From Rhodopseudomonas sp. P2A-2r (GTDB taxonomy: Bacteria > Pseudomonadota > Alphaproteobacteria > Rhizobiales > Xanthobacteraceae): a stretch of DNA of 64,000 nt. Numbering within the stretch: position 1 is the first letter of the stretch; each line of letters begins with the position of its first letter. The stretch spans positions 6,046,001 to 6,110,000 of the forward strand of contig NZ_CP110389.1 of assembly GCF_026015985.1 (NCBI RefSeq). The letters are read 5' to 3'. The position numbers and the translations under genes were made by a program. Positions 28,054 to 37,026 of this stretch are shown piece after piece. The notes beneath the pieces are model-generated. The model was not told the origin of the DNA. It saw only the letters and a program-made list of their open reading frames with translations, and did no database searches.

Positions 28054-29679
28054 ATGCATATCGTGCGCATCGGCGACGGCTCGACCAAACCGCATTCGGC
28101 GGACAGTATCGGCAACAAGGCTGCCAACCTGGCGCGCATGGCAGCGCTGGGCCTGCCGGTGCCGCCGGCCTTCGTGCTTCCGGTCAGACTGTGTGCCGCC
28201 ATCATATCGGGCGATCCGCGGGCCGAACGCGATCTTCGCCACGGGCTGAAGGACGGCATCGCCTTCCTGGAGCAGGCGACCGGCAAGCGCTTCGGCGATC
28301 GCCGCAATCCCCTGCTGGTATCAGTGCGCTCCGGCGCCGCGCGCTCGATGCCCGGCATGCTGGAGACCGTGCTCGACGTCGGCTGCACGCTGGCTGCGGT
28401 ACACGGGCTGATCCGCACAACCGGGCGGCCGCGGCTGGCCTGGGATTGCCGCCGCCGCTTCATCGAGAGCTATGCCGAGACCGTGCTTGGCCGCGATCCC
28501 GCGCCATTGAACGCGCGGCTGACGGAGTTGATTGCCGCCGAGCAGGCTTTGAGCGACCGCGATCTCGACAGCGAAGCGCTGGAACGCCTGGCCGGCGAGC
28601 AATGCGCCCTGGTCGACGATGACGATGACAGCTGGCTGGAAGATGCGGCGGCGCAACTCGATAGCGCGGCGCGCGCGGTCTATCGCTCCTGGGTCAGCGA
28701 ACGCGCACAGACCTACCGCAAGCTGCAACAGCTCGACGAGCTCGAAGGCACCGCGGTGACCGTGCAAGCCATGGTGTTCGGCAATGGCGGCCTCTCTTCC
28801 GGCGCCGGCGTGGCGTTTTCGCGCGATCCCTCCACAGGCCTGGCGAAGCCGATGATCGATCTGGTGCTCGACGCCCAGGGCGAGGACGTGGTCTCCGGCC
28901 GTCGCACCCCCGACAGCGAACAGAGCATCGCCCGCGCGATGCCCGCGGTGGCCGGCGAGCTCGGCGATATCCTTAAACAGCTCGAACGCGAATTCGTAGA
29001 TGTCCAGGATATCGAGTTCACCATCGAGGACGGCAGACTCTGGATCCTGCAGACGCGCACCGCCAAGCGGACACCACGCGCGGCACTGCGCATCGCCATC
29101 GACCTCGTCCATGACGGGCTGATCACACCGAAGCAGGCGCTGCAGCGGATCGACGGCATCGATCTCGCGGCGCTCGACCACACCCGGCTGGCGGACAGCT
29201 CCGATCCGGCGATCGCAGGGATCGGCGCGTCAGGCGGCATCGCCGTCGGGCGCGCCGCCTTCGACTCCGCCAGCGCCCAGCGGCTGGCTGACACCGGCGA
29301 GCCGGTGATCCTGTTGCGCCCGGATACATCCACCGCCGACGTGGCAGGCTTTGCGGTCGCCGCCGGCATCGTCACTTCGGTCGGCGCCCGCACCGCGCAT
29401 GCGGCGCTGGTAGCGCGGCAGATGGGACGGCCGTGCATCGTCGGCTGCGCCGGCATGGTCATCGACACCGACGCCGATCAGGCCCGACTTGGCGACGCCA
29501 CGCTGGCGGCCGGCGACTGGATCTGCATCGACGGTGACAGCGGCCACATCTATCTCGGCAAGCGCGAGATCATCGTCAGCCACCCGGACGCCGAACTCGC
29601 CGAGATCGAAGGCTGGCGATCGAAGGGCCATGGTCATCACGCGGCGGGGCCGGCTCCGCACCACGCCGCGGGCCAATAG
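28054..29679 (+). CDS. PPDK-like protein lacking the PEP/pyruvate barrel
   Basis: A 541-residue protein built from the first two parts of pyruvate phosphate dikinase / PEP synthase. The ATP-grasp nucleotide domain shows SVRSGAARSMPGMLETVLDVG-type motifs (residues ~91-110), FSRDPSTG and QDIEFTIEDGRLWILQTRT. The swivelling phosphohistidine domain shows GARTAHAALVARQMGRPCIVG with the catalytic His. It ends about 350 residues short of a full PPDK, with no TIM barrel. It should therefore phosphorylate its own His from ATP and pass the phosphoryl group to something other than pyruvate. The same minimal logic is seen in rifampin phosphotransferase, but no antibiotic-binding domain is apparent. Partner: the PhoU-like protein upstream. 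Confidence 0.85.
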   Translation: MHIVRIGDGSTKPHSADSIGNKAANLARMAALGLPVPPAFVLPVRLCAAIISGDPRAERDLRHGLKDGIAFLEQATGKRFGDRRNPLLVSVRSGAARSMPGMLETVLDVGCTLAAVHGLIRTTGRPRLAWDCRRRFIESYAETVLGRDPAPLNARLTELIAAEQALSDRDLDSEALERLAGEQCALVDDDDDSWLEDAAAQLDSAARAVYRSWVSERAQTYRKLQQLDELEGTAVTVQAMVFGNGGLSSGAGVAFSRDPSTGLAKPMIDLVLDAQGEDVVSGRRTPDSEQSIARAMPAVAGELGDILKQLEREFVDVQDIEFTIEDGRLWILQTRTAKRTPRAALRIAIDLVHDGLITPKQALQRIDGIDLAALDHTRLADSSDPAIAGIGASGGIAVGRAAFDSASAQRLADTGEPVILLRPDTSTADVAGFAVAAGIVTSVGARTAHAALVARQMGRPCIVGCAGMVIDTDADQARLGDATLAAGDWICIDGDSGHIYLGKREIIVSHPDAELAEIEGWRSKGHGHHAAGPAPHHAAGQ

Positions 29680-29786
29680 CGCTTGTTGGTACGGGCGCAA
29701 AAATAGGCGGGCCGAGGGCTGATTTGATTGCGACAAAATGATAACCGTGCCACGGTTTCGCATCAAAAAGGTACTCCCCTCCGCCC

Positions 29787-30353
29787 ATGCTCAGCGTGAT
29801 CATCCCCACCGAAGGCGTCGAACAGCCTGCCGTCGCCACGTTGGCCGCGCTGGTGCCCGGCGCTGCCGCGGGCGTGATCAAGGAAGTGCTGCTGGTCGAC
29901 CGCGCCGATAACGGCGTCATCGAGCACGTCGCCGATGTCGCCGGCTGCGGCTTCCTGTCGTTCCAGGGCTCGCGCGCCGCAGCAATGGCCGCCGGCGCCC
30001 GGCAGTCGCGCTCGCCATGGCTGATGTTCCTGCATGCCGGCGCCGTGCTCGACGCCGGCTGGATCGAGGAAACCAGCCAGTTCATCCAGCGGATGTCGGG
30101 AAGCGATAAACCCCGAGCGGGAATCTTCCGCTATGCCCGCTCGCCCTATTCGGAGTCGACCCTGCGCGACGGGCTGAAACTGCTCGGCCGCCTGATGCTC
30201 GGACCTTCCGCGGATCAAGGCCTGCTGATCGCCCGCGAGCATTACGACCGGCTCGGCGGCTACGCCGATGCCGCCCGCGCCGAAGCCCGCCTGCTGCGCC
30301 GGCTGGGCCGTTCCTCGCGCACCCTGCTGCGCAGCCGGATCATCGTCGCCTGA
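29787..30353 (+). CDS. short glycosyltransferase family 2-like protein
   Basis: A 188-residue protein with a GT-A-like start (MLSVIIPTEGVEQPAVATLAAL), a donor-strand-like segment (KEVLLVDRADN), and a helix with ARQSRSPWLMFLHAGAVLDAGWIEET, which resembles the LDAD region of family 2 enzymes with the canonical DXD changed to HAG. It is shorter than typical family 2 enzymes and may be catalytically altered. It lies 107 bp after the PPDK-like gene and before a repeat element. Acceptor and pathway unknown. Confidence 0.7.
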   Translation: MLSVIIPTEGVEQPAVATLAALVPGAAAGVIKEVLLVDRADNGVIEHVADVAGCGFLSFQGSRAAAMAAGARQSRSPWLMFLHAGAVLDAGWIEETSQFIQRMSGSDKPRAGIFRYARSPYSESTLRDGLKLLGRLMLGPSADQGLLIAREHYDRLGGYADAARAEARLLRRLGRSSRTLLRSRIIVA

Positions 30354-30374
30354 ACGAATGCAACGGCGTGGCAG

Positions 30375-30493
30375 CGCAGGATGGGTCGAGCGTCTTCGCG
30401 AAACCCATCAATCACCCGCACAGACACGATGGGTTTCGCGGAGTTTATCATCGGGCGCGCTTCGCGCGACCCGTTGGCTCTACCCATCCTACG
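30375..30493. repeat. intergenic repeat, CCCATCCTAC family, with 40-bp inner module
   Basis: Ends are inverted (GCAGGATGGG at the left, CCCATCCTACG at the right) with internal GATGGGTTTCGC / GCGAAACCCATC arms. The 40-bp segment 30440-30479 (GGAGTTTATCATCGGGCGCG then CTTCGCGCGACCCG...) is shared with the repeat at 36232-36374 except for three loop bases. Confidence 0.75.
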
Positions 30494-30519
30494 AACGGCG
30501 CCTCACAAATTACTTGCTA

Positions 30520-30556
30520 AAAGCAACCAATTGATTGACATTGGCAACCATTGAGG
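30520..30556 (+). promoter_or_regulatory. repeat-rich operator region before the MarR-acetyltransferase gene
   Basis: GCAACCA occurs at 30523-30529 and 30544-30550, a spacing of 21 bp (two helical turns). A CCAAT / ATTGG inverted repeat spans 30527-30544. This sits 25-50 bases before the gene start, the right place for autoregulation by its MarR-type domain. Inferred from position and symmetry only. Confidence 0.45.
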
Positions 30557-30574
30557 CTTGCCGGACACACGACC

Positions 30575-31504
30575 ATGACACCGACCATCTCCGATCAGCA
30601 GATCGCCGCGGTCCGCGACTTCAACCGCTTCTATACCCGCCGGCTCGGCGTGCTCGAGCAGCAGTTCCTCGACAGTCCCTATTCGCTCACTGAAGCGCGG
30701 GTGCTGTACGAACTCGCGCATCGCGAGGCGCCGTCGGCGAAGGAGATCGCCACCGCCCTCGACATCGACGCCGGCTATCTCAGCCGCATCGTCCAGAATT
30801 TTGCCGACAAGGGCCTGGTCACCCGCCGGCCATTGCCGACCGATCGCCGCCAGTACCAGCTCGGCCTGACCGCCAAAGGCCGCCTGGCGTCCGGCCGGCT
30901 CGATCGCAGCTCGCATGCCGACATCGGCGCGATGCTCAGCCAGCTTGCGCCACACGAGGCCAACCAGGTAGCGCAGGCCATGTCGACCATCGAACGACTG
31001 CTCGATGCGCGGGCCCGTGCGCGCCCGAAAGCGACGCTGCGCGCGCCGATCCCCGGCGACATCGGCTGGGTGGTGCAAAGCCACGGCGCGCTCTATGCCG
31101 CCGAATATGGGTTCGATGCGTCCTTCGAGGCGCTGGTGGCGGAGATCGCCGGCAAGTTTCTGGCGTCGTTCGACGCCTCCCGCGAGCGCTGCTGGATCGC
31201 CGAGATCGACGGCCAGCCGGTGGGCTCGATATTTCTGGTCCGGCAGTCGGACGACATCGCAAAAGTGCGGCTGCTGCTGGTGGACCCGGCCGGGCGCGGC
31301 CAGCAGCTCGGACAACGGCTGGTCGCGGAGTGCATCGGCTTCGCCCGGCAATGCGGCTACAGCAAGATCACGCTGTGGACCCAGAGCATCCTCATCGCCG
31401 CGCGAAAAATCTATCAGCAGGCCGGCTTCGTGCTGGTATCGACCGAGCCGCATCGCAGCTTCGGCCAGAACCTGATCGGGGAGACGTGGGAGCGCGACCT
31501 GTAA
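30575..31504 (+). CDS. MarR-type regulator fused to GNAT acetyltransferase
   Basis: A 309-residue two-domain protein. Residues 1-145 form a MarR winged helix (LTEARVLYELAHREAPSAKEIATALDIDAGYLSRIV) with the wing at RRPLPTDRRQYQL. Residues 160-309 form a GNAT acetyltransferase with the acetyl-CoA-binding pyrophosphate loop GRGQQLGQRLV and the ARKIYQQAGFVL helix. Such fusions are common and are thought to sense or acetylate a small molecule while controlling transcription. The start at 30575 is preferred to a TTG at 30551. The stop overlaps the start of a 49-codon frame. Confidence 0.88.
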   Translation: MTPTISDQQIAAVRDFNRFYTRRLGVLEQQFLDSPYSLTEARVLYELAHREAPSAKEIATALDIDAGYLSRIVQNFADKGLVTRRPLPTDRRQYQLGLTAKGRLASGRLDRSSHADIGAMLSQLAPHEANQVAQAMSTIERLLDARARARPKATLRAPIPGDIGWVVQSHGALYAAEYGFDASFEALVAEIAGKFLASFDASRERCWIAEIDGQPVGSIFLVRQSDDIAKVRLLLVDPAGRGQQLGQRLVAECIGFARQCGYSKITLWTQSILIAARKIYQQAGFVLVSTEPHRSFGQNLIGETWERDL

Positions 31505-31653
31505 TGTCGGCGCGGCGCGACACACCGCGGCGCGTCACCCCGGAGCTACTGGCGTTTCACAAGGCCAATGCGAAGCTGCTGCGTATCGAAGCCTGCAGCG
31601 CGGCACGGCGCACCCTGCGCGGATGGCTCACACGCATCCTGCGCCGGCGCTGA
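31504..31653 (+). CDS. small basic protein, 49 residues (hypothetical)
   Basis: Begins in a TAATG overlap with the stop of the MarR-acetyltransferase gene and ends four bases before the moaB stop. The product is very basic (many Arg, few acidic residues) with one amphipathic helix region, ending RGWLTRILRRR. Unknown function. The overlap suggests translational coupling, but a short Arg-rich frame can arise by chance in high-GC DNA. Confidence 0.4.
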   Translation: MSARRDTPRRVTPELLAFHKANAKLLRIEACSAARRTLRGWLTRILRRR

Positions 31654-31657
31654 CAGA

Positions 31658-32221
31658 TCAGGCCGAGGCGCCCTTCGCCTTGCCGCGACGCAGGTGCTCG
31701 TCGAGCCGCGGCATGATCTCGACGAAGTTGCACGGCCGCGTGCGGTAATCGAGCTGTGCTGCCAGGATGCCGTCCCAGCCGTCGCGGCAGGCGCCGGGCG
31801 ATCCCGGCAGGCAGAAGATATAGGTCGCGCCCGCAACGCCGGCGGTGGCCCGGCTCTGGATTGTCGACGTGCCGATCTTGGCGTGGCTCAGCATATGGAA
31901 GGCGATGGAGAAGCCGTCCATGCGCTTCTCGAACAACGGCTCGATCGCTTCCGGCGTGACGTCACGCCCGGTGAAGCCGGTGCCGCCGGTGGTGATGACG
32001 GCATCGACGCCGGGATCGGCAATCCACTTTTGAATCACGGCGCGGATCGCCGGCACGTCATCGGTGACGATCTCGCGCGCCGCCAGCTTGTGGCCGGCAG
32101 CGGTGAGGCGATCGACCAGCGTGGTGCCCGATTTGTCGTCGGCCAGCGCGCGGGTGTCGGACACCGTGAGCACCGCGATGTTGAGCGGGATGAATATCTT
32201 GGTTTCGTCGGTGGATGACAT
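31658..32221 (-). CDS. moaB: molybdenum cofactor biosynthesis protein B
   Basis: A 187-residue MoaB/MogA-like protein that adenylates molybdopterin before molybdate insertion. Diagnostic segments are AVLTVSDTRALADDKSG, VDAVITTGGTGFTGRDVTPEA and the C-terminal FCLPGSPGACRDGW. Length and order are standard. It stands alone here, between the small basic reading frame and a zinc metallopeptidase, with a repeat element on its upstream side. Other molybdenum cofactor genes are not in the window. Confidence 0.93.
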   Translation of the reverse strand: MSSTDETKIFIPLNIAVLTVSDTRALADDKSGTTLVDRLTAAGHKLAAREIVTDDVPAIRAVIQKWIADPGVDAVITTGGTGFTGRDVTPEAIEPLFEKRMDGFSIAFHMLSHAKIGTSTIQSRATAGVAGATYIFCLPGSPGACRDGWDGILAAQLDYRTRPCNFVEIMPRLDEHLRRGKAKGASA

Positions 32222-32252
32222 GGTGTCGACCTCTCGTGTCCCGCACGCGGTG

Positions 32253-32362
32253 CGGCGCTCTTGCGCCGCTCCGCAGATGCTGGACCCCGGTTGTAGCAGA
32301 AAGCTGGGCCCCGGATCTGCGAAGCAATACTGCGTATTGCATCGCGTCCGGGGAACGTACCC
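32253..32362. repeat. intergenic palindromic repeat, CCCGGATCTGCG family, copy 1
   Basis: Contains GGCGCTCTTGCGCC and CCCCGGATCTGCG ... GCGTCCGGGG arms. The second half is related to the segment 44567-44632. It lies between moaB and the metallopeptidase gene and may act as a terminator-like structure for the latter. Confidence 0.6.
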
Positions 32363-32365
32363 AGT

Positions 32366-33301
32366 TTACAGTTGCTGCGCGCCAAAGGTGTTGCAGGCCT
32401 GCACGGTACCCTGCTGGTAGCCGGTCATGAACCAGCGCTTGCGCTGTTCGGCCGAACCGTGGGTGAAGGAGTCCGGCACGACGCGGCCCTGGGCCTGACG
32501 CTGCAGCGTATCGTCGCCGATGGCCGAGGCGGTCTGCAGCGCGGCGTCGATGTCGCCGGCCTCAAGGAAGCCCGGCCGCTTCTTCTCCTCGCGGTTGACC
32601 CAGACGCCGGACAGGCAATCGGCCTGCAGCTCGACCTTGACCTGTAGCGCGTTGGACGCGGCCTTGCTGCCGGCCTGCTCCTGCAGCCGCTGCACGCGCG
32701 GCAGGATGCCGAGCAGGTTCTGGATGTGGTGGCCGGCCTCATGCGCAATGATGTAGGCCGCGGTGAACTTGCAGGCATTGCCCGAGCAGCCGCGAAAACG
32801 CGTTTCGACCTGGCGGAAGAAGCCGGTGTCGAGGAAGATCTGCTTGTCCGGCGGACAGTAGAACGGCCCCATCGCCGCTTGCGCCATGCCGCAGCGGCCA
32901 CCGTTGGTGGCATTCTTGAACAGCACGATGCGCGGGCCGGAATACTTCTGGCCGTTGGCCTGGAAGATCTCGCTCCAGCGGTCGTCGATCTCGCCGAGCA
33001 CGCCGGAAATCATGCTGCCCATCTCGTCGGTCGGCGCGCCGCCCTTGGAGGGCGCCGAGCGGCGGTCCGTCTGATAAGTCGGCGCCTGCTGCTGGCCGCC
33101 GGTGAGAATCTCGGCGCCGCCGATCAGGATGCGCGGATCGATGCCGAACGCCCAGCCGACCAGGCCGAGCACGATCACCGTGCCGATGCCGAGACCGCCG
33201 CCGCCCATCGGCAGGCCGAAACCGCCGCCACCACCGCCGCCGCCTTCGTCGTCGCGACGGTCGTCAATGTTGTCGCTGCGACGGAAGTCATCGTAACGCA
33301 T
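32366..33301 (-). CDS. KPN_02809/YpfJ-family neutral zinc metallopeptidase
   Basis: A 311-residue putative zinc protease. The N-terminus is a charged, glycine-rich stretch followed by one membrane helix (about residues 38-53). The soluble part holds the zinc motif HEAGHH and a downstream glutamate region (VELQADCLSGVW). Cysteines in GRCGMAQAAMGPFYC and FRGCSGNACK probably form disulfides, suggesting a periplasmic domain. The family (COG2321) is widespread but its substrate is unknown. It is transcribed away from ccrM with a 236-bp divergent gap. Confidence 0.88.
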   Translation of the reverse strand: MRYDDFRRSDNIDDRRDDEGGGGGGGGFGLPMGGGGLGIGTVIVLGLVGWAFGIDPRILIGGAEILTGGQQQAPTYQTDRRSAPSKGGAPTDEMGSMISGVLGEIDDRWSEIFQANGQKYSGPRIVLFKNATNGGRCGMAQAAMGPFYCPPDKQIFLDTGFFRQVETRFRGCSGNACKFTAAYIIAHEAGHHIQNLLGILPRVQRLQEQAGSKAASNALQVKVELQADCLSGVWVNREEKKRPGFLEAGDIDAALQTASAIGDDTLQRQAQGRVVPDSFTHGSAEQRKRWFMTGYQQGTVQACNTFGAQQL

Positions 33302-33441
33302 GGTGGCTTTCCTTTATTCAGTCCGCTGGCGGAGCGCGCGCCGACACACAACGCGGCAACCGCATAAAATTTCCATCGAATTCAGCAATAACCTGCCCGG
33401 CAATTATTGCCTAGCATGAACAGTAACGAAGTCGATGGCAA

Positions 33442-33456
33442 TTAAGTCGATTTTTA
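33442..33456 (+). promoter_or_regulatory. CtrA-like box upstream of ccrM
   Basis: TTAA-N7-TTTA matches the CtrA consensus TTAA-N7-TTAA at seven of eight positions. It lies about 80 bases before ccrM, where Caulobacter ccrM is activated by CtrA late in the cell cycle. Inferred from the motif. Confidence 0.5.
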
Positions 33457-33518
33457 CTTTGCCGCGTCATGTTGTGGCCAGTCGGTTGTTTAGTCCCGCG
33501 TCGCCGACAGCGTCGCCT

Positions 33519-34670
<1,152 letters not shown>

Positions 34671-34962
34671 TCCCTCCATCGCCTGGCATGGTCGGCAACG
34701 GCGCACTTGCGTCGTGCCCACCGCGCCGATTTCCAAAGACATGAACTACACTACACAATGCCGCCGGGCGGCCGGCGGCGTTGCTGTGCGTGGCGATCGA
34801 CGCGGGGACACGCCATAGACCGGCAAGGTCTGCCGGCAAGGCTTGCCGGGCGGCAACGCCCTCCCGCCACCGCGCAACCTCAAATACCTGGTGTTGCTGA
34901 ATATTTCCATGGTCCGGATTTTGCGTGGGGGTGCTTGACGCCTCACAACGCGGGAGATCCCG
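34671..34962. other. 292-bp gap after ccrM with hairpin sequences
   Basis: No gene seen. It contains a degenerate copy of the GGCGC-CTTGCG-GTGCCCACC repeat (34695-34730; compare 37938-38044) and a near-perfect hairpin CCGGCAAG-G-CTTGCCGG at about 34838-34854. The segment just before 34963 carries GGGAG as the next gene's ribosome binding site. Confidence 0.5.
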
Positions 34963-35283
34963 ATGGCCAGCTCAATCGTATCCAGCATGTTTACGTCCAC
35001 GCTCTCGAGCAGCATCAAGGCCAGCAAGGGCAGCCTCGACAAGGCCATCGCGCCCGAGAGTGCCGAGGACAAATTTCGCGCCTTCACCAAGATGTCGCCG
35101 GCCGACAGGATGCGCGCCGCCATGCTGTCGAGCATTGGCGTCACCGAAGGGCAGTTGAAAAGCATGCCGCCGGACCAGCAGAAAGCAATCGAGCAAAAGA
35201 TCGCGGACATGGTCAAGCAGGCTGCACAGAAGCAGATTGAAAAGGGCGGCAGCCCGGGTTTCATCACCGATATCAAGGCCTAG
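34963..35283 (+). CDS. hypothetical helical protein, 106 residues
   Basis: I do not recognise this protein. It is predicted all-helical and soluble, rich in Ser, Ala, Lys and Met, with a repeated pattern (SSIKASKGSLDKAIAPESAEDKF, SPADRMRAAMLSSIGV, MPPDQQKAIEQKIADMVKQAAQKQIEK). No signal peptide or cysteine. The ribosome binding site GGGAG, 8 bases before ATG, supports the start. It sits between ccrM and a glutathione S-transferase gene without overlap. The pattern is that of small alphaproteobacterial proteins found once per genome, function unknown. Confidence 0.7.
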   Translation: MASSIVSSMFTSTLSSSIKASKGSLDKAIAPESAEDKFRAFTKMSPADRMRAAMLSSIGVTEGQLKSMPPDQQKAIEQKIADMVKQAAQKQIEKGGSPGFITDIKA

Positions 35284-35523
35284 GTGCCGGTAGCGCACCG
35301 CGCCGCTCTCGCTTCAAGCTGGAGACTAGCGCCGGTTCGAGCCGTCAGGCCGCCGGCGCGATCGACCGCATCTGCCGGGCGTGGCCGGGGCGTTGCGGCT
35401 TTCCCGGTCTGCAGCCCGGCCTTCACGAAAACGTCGCTTGCCTTGGCTGCCAATTCCAAGCACCGGACAATGGCCGCGCATGCGGTGTCGCTTTGCCCGC
35501 AGAGAATTCCAGGGAGATATGCC

Positions 35524-36210
35524 GTGCTGAAGTTCTATTTCAACGGTTCGCCGAATCCGACCAAGGTCGCGCTGCTGCTCGAGGAGCTCGGCCTGCCCTA
35601 CGAGCCCGTCCCGGTCGATACCCGCACCGGCGGCCAGTTCGATCCCGACTATCTCGCCATCAATCCGAATGCCAAGGTGCCGGCCATCGACGATGACGGT
35701 GTCGTGGTGTTCGACAGCAATGCCATCCTGCTCTACCTCGCCGAGAAAACCGGCAAGTTCCTGCCGCCTGCCGGCGCCAAAGACCGCGCCGAGCTGCTGT
35801 CATGGCTGATGTTCGTCGCCACCGGAGTCGGTCCGTTTTTCGGCCAGGCCGTGCACTTCAAGCATTTCGCGCCCGAGAAGATCGATTACGCCCATAACCG
35901 CTACCAGTTCGAGGCCAACCGCCATCTCACGGTACTGAACGAGCGGCTTGCCGGCCGCGCCTACATGGTCGGCGACAGCTACACCATCGTCGACATGGAC
36001 GTCTGGGGCTGGGCGCGGATGACCGCCTTCGTGCTCGGCGACGACGCGCTGGCAAAATACGCCAACGTGAAGCGACTGGTGGATGCGATCTCCGCACGGC
36101 CCGCAGCGGCCAAGGCCATCGCGCTCAAGGACCGCTTCACCTGGAAGCCCGACATGGACGATGCCGCGCGCAGCGTCATGTTCAAGCACCTCGCCACCAA
36201 GGTCGCCTGA
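35524..36210 (+). CDS. glutathione S-transferase
   Basis: A 228-residue GST that conjugates or reduces substrates with glutathione. The thioredoxin-like N-domain (KFYFNGSPNPTKVALLLEELG, NAKVPAIDDDG, VFDSNAILLYLAEKTG) has Ser/Asn in place of a catalytic Cys; the all-helical C-domain includes YTIVDMDVWGW with the N-capping box. It resembles Ure2p/YfcG-like GSTs. I chose GTG at 35524 with AGGGAG upstream; the frame is open to 35284 but the extra residues are not GST-like. It lies about 240 bp after the hypothetical gene, so probably has its own promoter. Confidence 0.92.
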   Translation: MLKFYFNGSPNPTKVALLLEELGLPYEPVPVDTRTGGQFDPDYLAINPNAKVPAIDDDGVVVFDSNAILLYLAEKTGKFLPPAGAKDRAELLSWLMFVATGVGPFFGQAVHFKHFAPEKIDYAHNRYQFEANRHLTVLNERLAGRAYMVGDSYTIVDMDVWGWARMTAFVLGDDALAKYANVKRLVDAISARPAAAKAIALKDRFTWKPDMDDAARSVMFKHLATKVA

Positions 36211-36231
36211 TCGCGAGGACAGAGCTCTGCC

Positions 36232-36374
36232 TGTAGCCCGGATGAGTTTCCGCGCCGCTTGCGGCGCGGAAACGACATCCGGGACAGAGTTTCAAGCGAT
36301 CCTCCGGCCCCCGGATATCGTGGAGTTTATCATCGGGCGCGCGAAGCGCGACCCGTTGGCTCATCCGGGCTACC
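36232..36374. repeat. intergenic repeat, GTAGCCCGGATG family, with 40-bp inner module
   Basis: Begins GTAGCCCGGATGAG and ends CATCCGGGCTACC, so it can form a long hairpin. An internal stem is GTTTCCGCGCCGC-TTGC-GGCGCGGAAAC. Segment 36323-36362 shares 37 of 40 bases with 30440-30479; the differing loop is GAA here and TTC there. It lies between the GST and NTF2-like genes, which converge. Confidence 0.75.
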
Positions 36375-36376
36375 GA

Positions 36377-36787
36377 TCATAGCTGCGGAAACGGACCGAG
36401 CACCTTCTCCACCAGCGCCGAGTCGCAATACTCCTTGATCTGCTTGATCCGGCCATCCTCGATGCGCCACACCATGCAATAATCGTTGTCGTAGCGGACG
36501 CCGGTCTTGGTGACATTGTCGCCCTTGGCCTCGACGACGACGGTGTCACCTTCGGCGATAAAATTGTACGCCACGGTGCGCGGCCGGATGTCGAACAACG
36601 ACCTGAAGTGCCCCATCAGCCCGTTCACCACCGCATCGCGCCCCTTGAAGCTGCGCGACCATGAATATTGGCCGGTGACGATCCAGCACACGTCGTCGGC
36701 GAGGTGGTCGGCGAAGGTGGTGCCGCTGCGGTTGGCGGAGTCGGTGTAAATCTGCTGAATCAATCTTTTGTTGGCAGCAACGCTCAT
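36377..36787 (-). CDS. NTF2-like / SnoaL-like protein
   Basis: A 136-residue protein of the NTF2-like cone fold: a helical start (ANKRLIQQIYTDSANR), the WxxxG-like GQYSWSRSFKGRDAVVNGLM and strands NFIAEGDTVVVEAKGD, RYDNDYCMVWRIEDGRIKQIKEYCDS. These small proteins act as isomerases, hydrolases or ligand binders; no catalytic set is clear. The start at 36787 has AGGAGA 8 bases upstream; the frame continues to 36934 without family likeness. It is divergent from the LysR gene at 37027 and could be its target. Confidence 0.88.
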   Translation of the reverse strand: MSVAANKRLIQQIYTDSANRSGTTFADHLADDVCWIVTGQYSWSRSFKGRDAVVNGLMGHFRSLFDIRPRTVAYNFIAEGDTVVVEAKGDNVTKTGVRYDNDYCMVWRIEDGRIKQIKEYCDSALVEKVLGPFPQL

Positions 36788-36997
36788 GAATATCTCCTGA
36801 TAGCGATAGTGACGTTCGAAGAGCTCAGGGTGCCTCGCAAGCGAGGTAGAGAATCGGAACGGCGGCATCCACGATCGTGGAAAGCGGTCGAATAGCGCTT
36901 CGACATTGGCGTGATGCTGTCGGCATGACGTCATCCGGATTGTCCTCGTTACGAGACCATGACCGCAACATGGCGCAGCGCGCTGTATTCTTCCAAT

Positions 36998-37021
36998 CGA
37001 TAGTTGATATGATATATATCG
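36998..37021 (+). promoter_or_regulatory. AT-rich inverted repeat before LysR start
   Basis: CGATA (36998-37002) and TATCG (37017-37021) flank an AT-rich core with ATATGATATATA, six bases before the ATG at 37027. Possible LysR operator for the NTF2-like / LysR divergent pair. Confidence 0.4.
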
Positions 37022-37026
37022 ACGCC

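Noticed and set aside
34746..35276. 176-codon frame on the minus strand around the 106-residue hypothetical gene
   Set aside because: The plus-strand gene has a good ribosome binding site and normal composition; the minus frame is its complement.
35327..35350. GGTTCGAGCC motif resembling a tRNA T-loop
   Set aside because: No matching acceptor, D or anticodon stems within 80 bases; no tRNA supported.
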